Below are positions 1 through 4,425 of a stretch of 6,171 nucleotides of DNA, piece by piece. The stretch is from assembly GCA_002371075.1 (NCBI GenBank), contig DFFS01000043.1:1-6171 (forward strand), given 5' to 3'. Each line of letters starts with the position of its first letter. Within the stretch, counting starts at the first letter, position 1. The notes below the pieces were generated by a model. That model was not told the DNA's origin. It saw only the letters and a list, made by a program, of their open reading frames with translations, and made no database searches. This DNA comes from Christensenella sp. UBA3770 (lineage in GTDB: Bacteria; Bacillota; Clostridia; Christensenellales; CAG-1252). The position numbers and the translations under genes were made by a program.

Positions 1-348
1 GACCGTATGGTGGACGTTTTCCCCTCTTATCAGCAACAGCAGGTCAGGTTGCAGCTCTCCATGGTGCTTCAGGCGGTTATTTCGCAGCAACTTATCCCAA
101 AAGCGGATGGCACGGGCAGGGTTTGCGCGCTTGAGATCATGCTCAACCATCCTGCGATCAGCGCATTGATCCGTGAGGGCAAGACGCACCAGATCGCAAA
201 CACGATTATGACAAACCGCAACTGCGGTATGACTCTGATGGATGATTCGATAGCAAACTTCTTGCGCCAAGGCATCATCACGCAGGAGAAAGCAATTTTG
301 TACTCCGTCGATCCCGATTATATGCTTGCGCAAGCAAAGAAAGGTTGA
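1..348 (+). CDS. pilT: Type IV pilus retraction ATPase PilT, C-terminal part (5' end outside window)
   Basis: This is the last 115 codons of an open frame that enters from the left edge, so the start is not visible. PilT is a cytoplasmic hexameric secretion-type ATPase that depolymerises type IV pili and powers twitching. Only its C-terminal domain is here. Recognisable stretches are VDVFP near the left edge, LQAVISQQL, an EIM segment followed by AISALIREGK (the family's AIRNLIRE-like motif, needed for retraction in studied PilT proteins), and a GMTLMDDSI helix before a short tail. Walker A, Asp box, Walker B and His box would lie upstream. The gene ends 16 nt before a hairpin terminator, so it is the last gene of its transcript. 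A pilin gene 0.8 kb away supports a pilus role. A PilB or GspE assembly ATPase is less likely, because the AIRNLIRE-type motif is typical of PilT. Confidence 0.9.
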   Translation, partial: DRMVDVFPSYQQQQVRLQLSMVLQAVISQQLIPKADGTGRVCALEIMLNHPAISALIREGKTHQIANTIMTNRNCGMTLMDDSIANFLRQGIITQEKAILYSVDPDYMLAQAKKG

Positions 349-364
349 TCTCAATAAACAAAAG

Positions 365-390
365 AGCAGTGGGAAACCACTGCTTTTTTG
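365..390 (+). terminator. Intrinsic terminator of the pilT transcript
   Basis: A perfect 8-bp stem (365-372 with 377-384) closes a GAAA tetraloop and runs into TTTTTT at 384-389. It sits 16 nt after the pilT stop codon. On the opposite strand it could also help stop leftward transcription from the tRNA side, since the bases left of the stem are A-rich. Confidence 0.9.
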
Positions 391-406
391 TTGTCTTTTA
401 ACCAAT

Positions 407-463
407 GGTCGCCAATTTAAGTCCCCCACATAATGAAAAAGCACTTGCCGAAGCAAGTGCCCT
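407..463 (-). repeat. Decayed partial copy of the 160-bp tRNA-tail repeat
   Basis: This is the outermost, incomplete copy of the array. It aligns with the part of the unit holding the terminator hairpin and the GTCGC...AAGTCCCC segment, with several small deletions (for example AATTTAAGTCCCCC where complete units read CCCGTTCAAGTCCCC) and five rather than six A residues before the hairpin. The hairpin itself (441-460) is intact. Identity stops at about 407, which I take as the left edge of the array. Confidence 0.75.
436..460 (-). terminator. Third copy of the tRNA terminator hairpin
   Basis: On the minus strand the stem GCACTTGC, loop TTCG and stem GCAAGTGC (460 down to 441) are followed by five T residues. 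This is the same hairpin as behind the tRNA, carried by the decayed repeat copy. Confidence 0.75.
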
Positions 464-623
464 TGGTGCGATCAGGGGGACTCTTTTATCTTGCGCCGGG
501 GTTGCAAATGCTCCTCCGCATTTGGCGACAACTTGCCTTATAAACATGGTTTCTCAGTTGTCGCTACCAACCCGTTCAAGTCCCCAACAAAATGAAAAAA
601 GCACTTGCCGAAGCAAGTGCCTT
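464..623 (-). repeat. Complete 160-bp tRNA-tail repeat, outer copy
   Basis: Read on the minus strand, the tRNA-like tail with CCA (464-482) is followed leftwards by the hairpin of the decayed copy, because the unit is drawn here with the tail at its left edge. Within 464-623 lie the 19-base tRNA tail, a 7-bp hairpin (505-511 with 518-524), a 9-bp hairpin directly next to it (525-533 with 556-564), the sequence GTTCAAGTCCCC at 574-585, and a terminator hairpin at 601-620. It differs from the next unit at only five positions (515, 537, 539, 544, 548), all in the loops of the two non-terminator hairpins. The period is exactly 160 bp. Confidence 0.92.
595..620 (-). terminator. Second copy of the tRNA terminator hairpin
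   Basis: An identical 8-bp stem with a UUCG-type tetraloop (620 down to 601) is followed by six T residues on the minus strand. It lies in the repeat array, behind a tRNA-like tail with CCA but no complete tRNA. Confidence 0.8.
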
Positions 624-783
624 TGGTGCGATCAGGGGGACTCTTTTATCTTGCGCCGGGGTTGCAAATGCTCCGCCGCATTTGGCGACAACTTGCTTGA
701 TAAGCATAGTTTCTCAGTTGTCGCTACCAACCCGTTCAAGTCCCCAACAAAATGAAAAAAGCACTTGCCGAAGCAAGTGCCTT
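624..783 (-). repeat. Complete 160-bp tRNA-tail repeat, copy next to the tRNA gene
   Basis: This copy has the same layout as its neighbour: tRNA tail with CCA at 624-642, a 7-bp hairpin (665-671 with 678-684), a 9-bp hairpin (685-693 with 716-724), GTTCAAGTCCCC at 734-745 and the tRNA terminator at 761-780. The loop of the 9-bp hairpin contains an additional 5-bp stem here (694-698 with 702-706) that the other copy lacks. The copy abuts the CCA of the real tRNA gene at 784. The first 19 bases of the unit match the tRNA 3' end exactly, and identity stops at 643 against 803. E. coli tyrT carries a comparable array (178-bp units, each with a tRNA-Tyr 3' end), from which rtT RNA is made. That parallel is one of layout, not of sequence. 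Confidence 0.92.
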
Positions 784-807
784 TGGTGCGATCAGGGGGA
801 CTTGAAC
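734..807. repeat. 12-bp inverted repeat pairing the tRNA-Leu T-arm with a downstream copy, centred on the terminator
   Basis: GTTCAAGTCCCC at 734-745 is the exact reverse complement of 796-807, which is most of the T-arm of the tRNA gene. The midpoint of the two arms (770.5) coincides exactly with the midpoint of the terminator hairpin 761-780, leaving 15 nt on each side between hairpin and arm. In the array copy at 574-642 only 7 bp of the outer arm remain (579-585 with 636-642), because the tRNA tail ends there. Confidence 0.85.
755..780 (-). terminator. Intrinsic terminator of tRNA-Leu
   Basis: Three bases after the encoded CCA, the minus strand has an 8-bp GC-rich stem capped by the very stable TTCG tetraloop, then six T residues. 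This should end nearly all transcripts from the tRNA promoter, so the outer repeats would be transcribed only by read-through or from a separate start. Confidence 0.92.
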
Positions 808-866
808 CCCCATGGTTGCCCATACGCCCCTCAAACGTACGCGTCTGCCTGTTCCGCCATGATCGC
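784..866 (-). tRNA. tRNA-Leu, anticodon GAG, CCA encoded
   Basis: The minus strand folds as a class II tRNA. The 7-bp acceptor stem pairs 866-860 with 794-788, and position 787 gives the A73 discriminator expected for leucine. The D-arm has a 3-bp GCG/CGC stem with GG in the loop. The anticodon stem is TACGT/GCGTA with loop TTGAGGG, placing anticodon GAG at 832-830. The 11-nt extra arm has a 3-bp stem and a GCAA loop. The T-arm is GGGGG, TTCAAGT, CCCCC. CCA is encoded at 786-784. The tRNA would read CUC and CUU codons. It has its own promoter and terminator, and its last 19 bases recur in each full unit of the array downstream. Confidence 0.97.
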
Positions 867-878
867 ACGACAATGTTT

Positions 879-907
879 ATAATAAAAGTTTGCTTTTGGT
901 TTGTCAA
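879..907 (-). promoter_or_regulatory. Promoter of tRNA-Leu
   Basis: On the minus strand a perfect -35 TTGACA (907-902) is separated by 17 bp from TATTAT (884-879). A start about 7 bp further on would leave a leader of only about 6 nt before the mature tRNA 5' end at 866, as is usual for stable-RNA genes. Confidence 0.88.
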
Positions 908-1078
908 GCGATAAAAGTATATTTTCTCAAAATTATCCGATTGTTTGCTTCGCCTCGACATCGACGACATCTCACGGGAAAATGTGCTTCGTTTTTTACA
1001 AAAAAAGACAAAAGCGTAAAATTTGATAGAAAAATCAGAAAAACTCTCAAAATAATAAAAAATCTTTTAAAATCGGTA

Positions 1079-1107
1079 TTGACAATCACAATCAACAAAT
1101 ATATAAT
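1079..1107 (+). promoter_or_regulatory. Perfect-consensus promoter of the pilin gene
   Basis: TTGACA at 1079-1084 and TATAAT at 1102-1107 are separated by exactly 17 bp, in very AT-rich surroundings. A start near 1114 gives a leader of roughly 28 nt. The match to the housekeeping sigma consensus is complete in both boxes, suggesting strong constitutive expression, as expected for an abundant structural pilin. Confidence 0.9.
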
Positions 1108-1141
1108 TAATATAGAATTCTCTAAACGGAGGCTATTTCAA

Positions 1142-1612
1142 ATGTTTTATAATTTCAGAAAAAACAAAAAGGCTTTTACCTTGGTTGAGCTTATTGTCGT
1201 TATCGCGATCATCGCCATCTTGGGCGCTGTCGTCGGTGTGACGGTTTCTACTTTCGTTAACAGGGCAAGAAGGACCGCTGCTACTTCTCCGTTGACCAGC
1301 TTGGCTGAAAACTGGGAAAACAACAAGATGGCAACCGGCAGTGATCTTAGGACCTTGAGCCAATTCATTCAAGATCTGTATCCGAATGATACCGCAAGCT
1401 TCACCTCCAGCGATGATTTTTGGGGTTACAAGCCCGCTGATTTTACCAGTTCAACCAAGACTTTCTATATTTATTTCCACAATGATGATTGCGGCGATTA
1501 CTATGGTGTTTTGACAATTGAAAAGGGCGAGTTCATAAAGTCCAACGTCAGCACTACGGAAACCGCGCCCAGTAGCCCAAAAGCCTTTACGTTGAAGACT
1601 AAGAAATCCTAA
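1142..1612 (+). CDS. Type IV pilin-like protein (class III signal prepilin)
   Basis: The 156-aa product starts with an 11-residue basic leader (MFYNFRKNKKA) followed by FTLVELIVVIAIIAIL, the classic prepilin signal and hydrophobic alpha-1 helix. Prepilin peptidase would cut between A11 and F12. Glu at mature position +5 is present, as needed for assembly, while the usual Gly at -1 is Ala. The mature protein of about 145 residues has a short globular domain rich in Thr, Ser and aromatic residues and only one cysteine, so it has no internal disulfide. I chose the ATG at 1142 because GGAGG lies at 1128-1132, 9 nt upstream, and a consensus promoter lies just before that. The open frame reaches further upstream, but that stretch is promoter DNA. 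The gene is monocistronic, with a strong terminator behind it. A pilT gene nearby supports a pilus. It could be a major pilin or a competence/secretion pseudopilin; promoter strength favours the major pilin. Confidence 0.9.
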   Translation: MFYNFRKNKKAFTLVELIVVIAIIAILGAVVGVTVSTFVNRARRTAATSPLTSLAENWENNKMATGSDLRTLSQFIQDLYPNDTASFTSSDDFWGYKPADFTSSTKTFYIYFHNDDCGDYYGVLTIEKGEFIKSNVSTTETAPSSPKAFTLKTKKS

Positions 1613-1626
1613 AATGCAGCATATTC

Positions 1627-1662
1627 CGCCGCTTGTCATCTCTTGACAAGCGGCGTTTTTTT
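1627..1662 (+). terminator. Intrinsic terminator of the pilin gene
   Basis: A perfect 12-bp stem (1627-1638 with 1644-1655) and a 5-nt loop are followed by seven T residues at 1656-1662, 14 nt after the pilin stop codon. Its 3' arm contains TTGACA, which doubles as a likely -35 box for the next operon. Confidence 0.95.
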
Positions 1663-1671
1663 ATTTATTAT
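1643..1671 (+). promoter_or_regulatory. Probable promoter of the degV-apbE operon, overlapping the pilin terminator
   Basis: TTGACA at 1643-1648 lies in the loop edge and 3' arm of the pilin terminator. It is followed after 17 bp by TATTAT at 1666-1671, and TATAAA at 1671-1676 is an overlapping alternative. The start would fall near 1678, about 20 nt before the degV ATG. No other promoter fits in the short gap. Confidence 0.7.
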
Positions 1672-1691
1672 ATAAATAAATTCGTTTTCAT

Positions 1692-1695
1692 GGAG
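1692..1695 (+). promoter_or_regulatory. Ribosome binding site that decides the degV start
   Basis: GGAG at 1692-1695 is 5 nt from the ATG at 1701. An in-frame GTG at 1695 overlaps this site and has no site of its own, so the ATG is preferred. Confidence 0.7.
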
Positions 1696-1700
1696 TGGCT

Positions 1701-2564
1701 ATGAGCAAGATATTTTTCGATACGGATTGTGAACTTTGGTATACGATGCTCCCCGAACTCGGTTGTGAGCTTTTTAAAATGCCGTACACGATAGACGGCA
1801 AAGAGTACTTTTACGATATGGGTGAGGCGACGGACTTTAAGGCTTTTTACACCGCTGTACGCGGTGGTTCGATGCCAATCACTTCCGCCTTAAACGCACA
1901 GATATACACCGAGATTTTGGAGCCGTATTTCAAAGCGGGTGAGGATATGCTGTATATTTCTTTTAGCAGCAAGATGTCCGGTACGTTTAATCACCTTGAA
2001 ATGGCGCTAAAACCCTTGCGTGAAAAATATCCCGCGGCTCGTTTTCGCCGTTTTGACACCAAGAGCATCTCTTGGGGCGCGGGCATTCAGGTTTACTATG
2101 CCGTAAAATACTTCCAAGAAGGGCACACCACGGACGAGGTTTTAAGTTACCTTGAGAAAAACGTCAACAGTTTCACTGAGTATTTTGCTGTTGATGATTT
2201 GTTTCATTTGAAGCGCGGCGGCAGGATCAGCGCCGCGGCGGCAGCCTTTGGGACGCTGTTTTCCTTAAAACCCATTCTTCACGTCAACAACGATGGAGAA
2301 CTTCAGGTGGTCACCAAGGTTACGGGTTCCAATAAAGCGGTTTCCACTCTTGCTGAAAAAGTCAAGTCTCTTGGCACAGAGCTTAACAAATACCCGATCG
2401 TCGTTCTTGACGCCGACAACAAAGTAGGGGGCGACAAGCTGGAGGCAAAGATCAAGGAATCTTTCCCGAATGCGGAAATATGGCGTTATCCAGTGGGTCC
2501 TGTGATCGGCACGCACTGCGGACCGGGGACGATCGCGGTGATCTTCCGTTCTACCGCTCGCTGA
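1701..2564 (+). CDS. DegV family protein (fatty-acid-binding)
   Basis: The 287-aa product matches the two-domain DegV family in length and motifs. These are TDCEL at the N-terminus, PITSALN (59-65, the TS-containing ligand loop), SFSSKMSGTF (87-96, whose serines hold the lipid carboxylate in known structures), LKRGGRIS (170-176) followed by LKPIL (189-193), and GPVIGTHCGPGT (266-277). Members bind fatty acids in the cytoplasm; in Gram-positive bacteria FakB proteins of this family present them to the kinase FakA. Whether this one is a FakB cannot be told here, since no FakA is in the window. The segment after GGRIS is unusually alanine-rich. It is the first gene of a five-gene operon, and its TGA is one base from the ATG of the ApbE gene, which suggests coupled translation. 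Confidence 0.93.
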   Translation: MSKIFFDTDCELWYTMLPELGCELFKMPYTIDGKEYFYDMGEATDFKAFYTAVRGGSMPITSALNAQIYTEILEPYFKAGEDMLYISFSSKMSGTFNHLEMALKPLREKYPAARFRRFDTKSISWGAGIQVYYAVKYFQEGHTTDEVLSYLEKNVNSFTEYFAVDDLFHLKRGGRISAAAAAFGTLFSLKPILHVNNDGELQVVTKVTGSNKAVSTLAEKVKSLGTELNKYPIVVLDADNKVGGDKLEAKIKESFPNAEIWRYPVGPVIGTHCGPGTIAVIFRSTAR

Positions 2565-2565
2565 T

Positions 2566-3564
2566 ATGAGAAAACTTGCGGCAATTTGCATGTTGATCGT
2601 TTTGGTCGTTTGCCTTGCCGCATGCGCGCCTGCCGAAAGGACCGCGCGCGGCTTTTCGATGGGTTCCGAATACTACGTAAACTATACGTCTTCCGCTGAT
2701 TTGGATGCGGAGATCGCGGATCTGCTCTCCTCCATAGAGGAGAGTTTTTCCGTTAAGGTGGATGGCTCATTGACGGCAAGGATCAACGCCGCAAGTAAGG
2801 ATGAGGTGATTTCGTTGACATCGGAGGAAACGCAGCTGCTTTCCGATGTTTTTGAATTGTCGAAAATGACCGATGGCGCCTTTAATCCCGCAATACTCCC
2901 CCTTGTAAAGCTTTGGGGGTTTGATCCTCCGTATGAGATGAACGGCAAAGTTCCGCCGATGGAGGAAAGCATCCAAGTGGCGAAAGAATTGTCGTCAATG
3001 AGTTTGTTTGACTTAAATACCTCTTTGAACAGTATCGTCAAAAGCCGCTCGAACGCTGCGCTTGACCTTGGCGCCGCGATCAAAGGCTATGCGGCAAACA
3101 GAGTGGCGGACTTTCTTTTGCAGGAAAAGGGTGTGTCCGAAGCGCTCGTTTATCTCGGCGGGACGATTGCCGCCGTCGGACGCAGTTATGAGATCGGGGT
3201 TACGCCGCCAAGAGACTCGGACGAAAGCTATGCTTTCCGTTTTACTTTGGAAGAGGGGCGAACCTGCGCCACAAGCGGCGATTACGAGCGGTTTTACATC
3301 TACAATAACACGCGCTATCATCATATTTTGGACGCGAATACGGGCTACCCCGCCGCTTCCGGTGTGATTTCTGCAACCGTCGTCCACTCGAACGGATTGA
3401 TCGCAGACGCATTGGCGACGGCGGTCGTTGTGCTTGGCGCGGAAAAGGGCGCGGCGCTTCTTGAAAAATGCGGCGCAACGGGCGCCATCGTTACGTCGGA
3501 GAAAAGGATCGTTACTTGCAATTTAACGGTAACGGTCAAGGATAAGTCGTATGAAATTGCGTAG
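2566..3564 (+). CDS. apbE: FAD:protein FMN transferase, ApbE family, lipoprotein
   Basis: This 332-aa protein begins with a lipoprotein signal: KLAAICMLIVLVVCLAAC with the lipobox cysteine at residue 20. It should therefore act outside the cytoplasmic membrane, anchored by lipid. ApbE proteins use FAD and Mg2+ to attach FMN covalently to Thr or Ser of target proteins. Family motifs visible are MGSEY (32-36), GAFNP (104-108), LDLGAAIKGYA (166-176), YLGG (196-199), TSGDYERF (236-243), HHILDANTGYPA (252-263) and ADALATA (280-286, metal site). It starts one base after the degV stop codon with no clear ribosome binding site, so it probably relies on coupling. Its end overlaps the next gene by 14 nt. 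No FMN-binding-domain target protein is encoded in the window, so the substrate must lie elsewhere. Confidence 0.95.
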   Translation: MRKLAAICMLIVLVVCLAACAPAERTARGFSMGSEYYVNYTSSADLDAEIADLLSSIEESFSVKVDGSLTARINAASKDEVISLTSEETQLLSDVFELSKMTDGAFNPAILPLVKLWGFDPPYEMNGKVPPMEESIQVAKELSSMSLFDLNTSLNSIVKSRSNAALDLGAAIKGYAANRVADFLLQEKGVSEALVYLGGTIAAVGRSYEIGVTPPRDSDESYAFRFTLEEGRTCATSGDYERFYIYNNTRYHHILDANTGYPAASGVISATVVHSNGLIADALATAVVVLGAEKGAALLEKCGATGAIVTSEKRIVTCNLTVTVKDKSYEIA

Positions 3565-3916
3565 ACCGTTTCGATTGTTTCGCATATGGGACGTGCTGTT
3601 GATCCTTGTGCTGCTTGTCCTCGTAGGCTTAACGATTTATTTTGCTTTGGCGCCGAGAGACGGCGCATTTGCCGAAATTTACGTTGACGGTAAACTCTAT
3701 AAAAGAGTTTCCCTTTCAAATGATACGACGATCCAACTTGAGCACCTTACCGTGGAGGTTGCAAACGGAAAGGTGCGCGTTATAGACGCAGATTGTCCCG
3801 ACAAGATCTGTGAAAAACGGGGCACGATCGGCAAAGTGGGGCAATCGGTGGTTTGTCTTCCCAATCGTGTCGTCGTGAAGATCACGGGGAAGAGCGAAGT
3901 GGAGGCAATCTCATGA
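3551..3916 (+). CDS. NusG domain II-containing membrane-anchored protein (EetA-like)
   Basis: The 121-aa product has a basic N-terminus, one membrane helix (about residues 13-34) and an extracytoplasmic NusG-domain-II-like beta fold. Hallmarks are the AEIYVDGKLYKRVSL strand region (41-55), the cysteine motif DCPDKIC (81-87) and VCLPNR (101-106), all characteristic of this small family. Despite the family name it is not the transcription factor NusG: it lacks the NGN and KOW arrangement and is membrane bound. It overlaps apbE by 14 nt and the next gene by 4 nt (ATGA); AAGGA at 3538-3542 serves as ribosome binding site. In other Firmicutes such proteins sit beside ApbE and Gx-family genes, including extracellular electron transfer loci, where I recall the name EetA. 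The biochemical role is not established. Confidence 0.88.
   Translation: MKLRRPFRLFRIWDVLLILVLLVLVGLTIYFALAPRDGAFAEIYVDGKLYKRVSLSNDTTIQLEHLTVEVANGKVRVIDADCPDKICEKRGTIGKVGQSVVCLPNRVVVKITGKSEVEAIS
3901..3905 (+). promoter_or_regulatory. Ribosome binding site fixing the Gx-family start
   Basis: GGAGG lies 7 nt before the ATG at 3913, which forms an ATGA overlap with the preceding stop. The longer reading from 3853 has no such site and adds 20 hydrophilic residues unlike the family. Confidence 0.8.
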
Positions 3917-4425
3917 CGGCAAAGAAAGCGGCGCAAACGGCGGTGCTTCTTGCAGTCGCCTTGATCCTCGGTTTTTTGGAAAACCTGCTTCCGCCCGTTT
4001 TCCCCATGCTCCCTTATGCCAAAATCGGGCTTGGCAACGCGGCGGTGTTGCTTGCGCTCATTTGGCTTGGCGTGCCGTATGCGGCAGTTGTGCTTGTCTT
4101 GAAGTGTGTGATCATCGGGTTGTTTTCCGGTGCGCCGACAATGATCTTGTATTCTCTTGGCGGAGGTGTGCTTTCCTTTGTCGTTATGCTGCTGCTCTTA
4201 AAGGTCGGGGCAAATGGCGTTCCTGCCGTCAGCGCCGCAGGAGGACTTATGCACAATGTCGGGCAGGTGCTTGTTGCGATGACGATTACCGGCACCGTCG
4301 AGATCGCCGTTTTGCTTGTCTATTTGGCGCTCTTCGGACTGGTTGCCGGTGCTGTGATCGGCGTGATCGTGTATTTTGTGGATCGTGGCGTGATGCGAGG
4401 CAAAAAGGAGGAACCAAATGCTTGA
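3913..4425 (+). CDS. Gx transporter family membrane protein (EetB-like)
   Basis: This 170-aa, strongly hydrophobic protein has about five or six membrane helices (roughly 8-28, 41-68, 73-97, 108-125, 128-156). The family also appears in databases as 'heptaprenyl diphosphate synthase component I', but the sequence is that of an integral membrane protein resembling the substrate-binding subunits of vitamin transporters. Signature segments are PYAKIGLGN (34-42), FSGAP (71-75), SLGGGVLS (81-88) and GGLMHNVGQ (110-118). It follows the NusG-II gene with a 4-nt overlap, the common pairing for this family, and overlaps the next gene by 8 nt. In extracellular electron transfer loci the corresponding gene is, as I recall, called eetB. 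The transported substrate is unknown; a quinone- or flavin-related role is inferred from gene context only. Confidence 0.88.
   Translation: MTAKKAAQTAVLLAVALILGFLENLLPPVFPMLPYAKIGLGNAAVLLALIWLGVPYAAVVLVLKCVIIGLFSGAPTMILYSLGGGVLSFVVMLLLLKVGANGVPAVSAAGGLMHNVGQVLVAMTITGTVEIAVLLVYLALFGLVAGAVIGVIVYFVDRGVMRGKKEEPNA

Noticed and set aside
464..642. Additional tRNA genes at the repeat tails
   Set aside because: Only the last 19 bases of the tRNA are present in each unit; there is no anticodon arm, D-arm or 5' acceptor strand.
407..783. CRISPR array
   Set aside because: The whole 160-bp unit repeats, with no short repeat alternating with unique spacers, and no cas gene is near.
407..866. Insertion sequence or full integrated element at the tRNA
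   Set aside because: No transposase or integrase frame is present and the units are only 160 bp; a remnant of attachment-site recombination stays possible and is discussed as such.
405..882. Two open frames of 96-116 codons across the repeat array
   Set aside because: They run through the tRNA tails, terminator hairpins and part of the tRNA gene itself. The 160-bp period is not a multiple of three, so each unit is read in a different frame, and the five differences track hairpin loops rather than codon positions. The E. coli tyrT array has an ORF (tpr), but nothing here supports translation.
995..1022. A further promoter, TTTACA-16-TAAAAT, before the pilin gene
   Set aside because: In AT-rich DNA such weak matches are expected by chance, and a perfect promoter follows 60 bp downstream.
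890..1141. Upstream extension of the pilin reading frame (84 more residues)
   Set aside because: This stretch contains the tRNA promoter and the perfect-consensus pilin promoter, and a normal class III leader with a GGAGG site starts at 1142.
1695..1700. GTG start for the DegV protein two codons upstream
   Set aside because: The GTG overlaps the GGAG ribosome binding site that serves the ATG at 1701.
1613..1700. Riboswitch in front of the degV-apbE operon (flavin or other)
   Set aside because: The gap is under 90 nt and is fully accounted for by the pilin terminator and a promoter; no FMN-riboswitch-like conserved segments are visible.
3853..3912. Longer N-terminus for the Gx-family protein
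   Set aside because: It would overlap the NusG-II gene by 64 nt, adds a hydrophilic stretch foreign to the family, and the ATG at 3913 has GGAGG 7 nt upstream.
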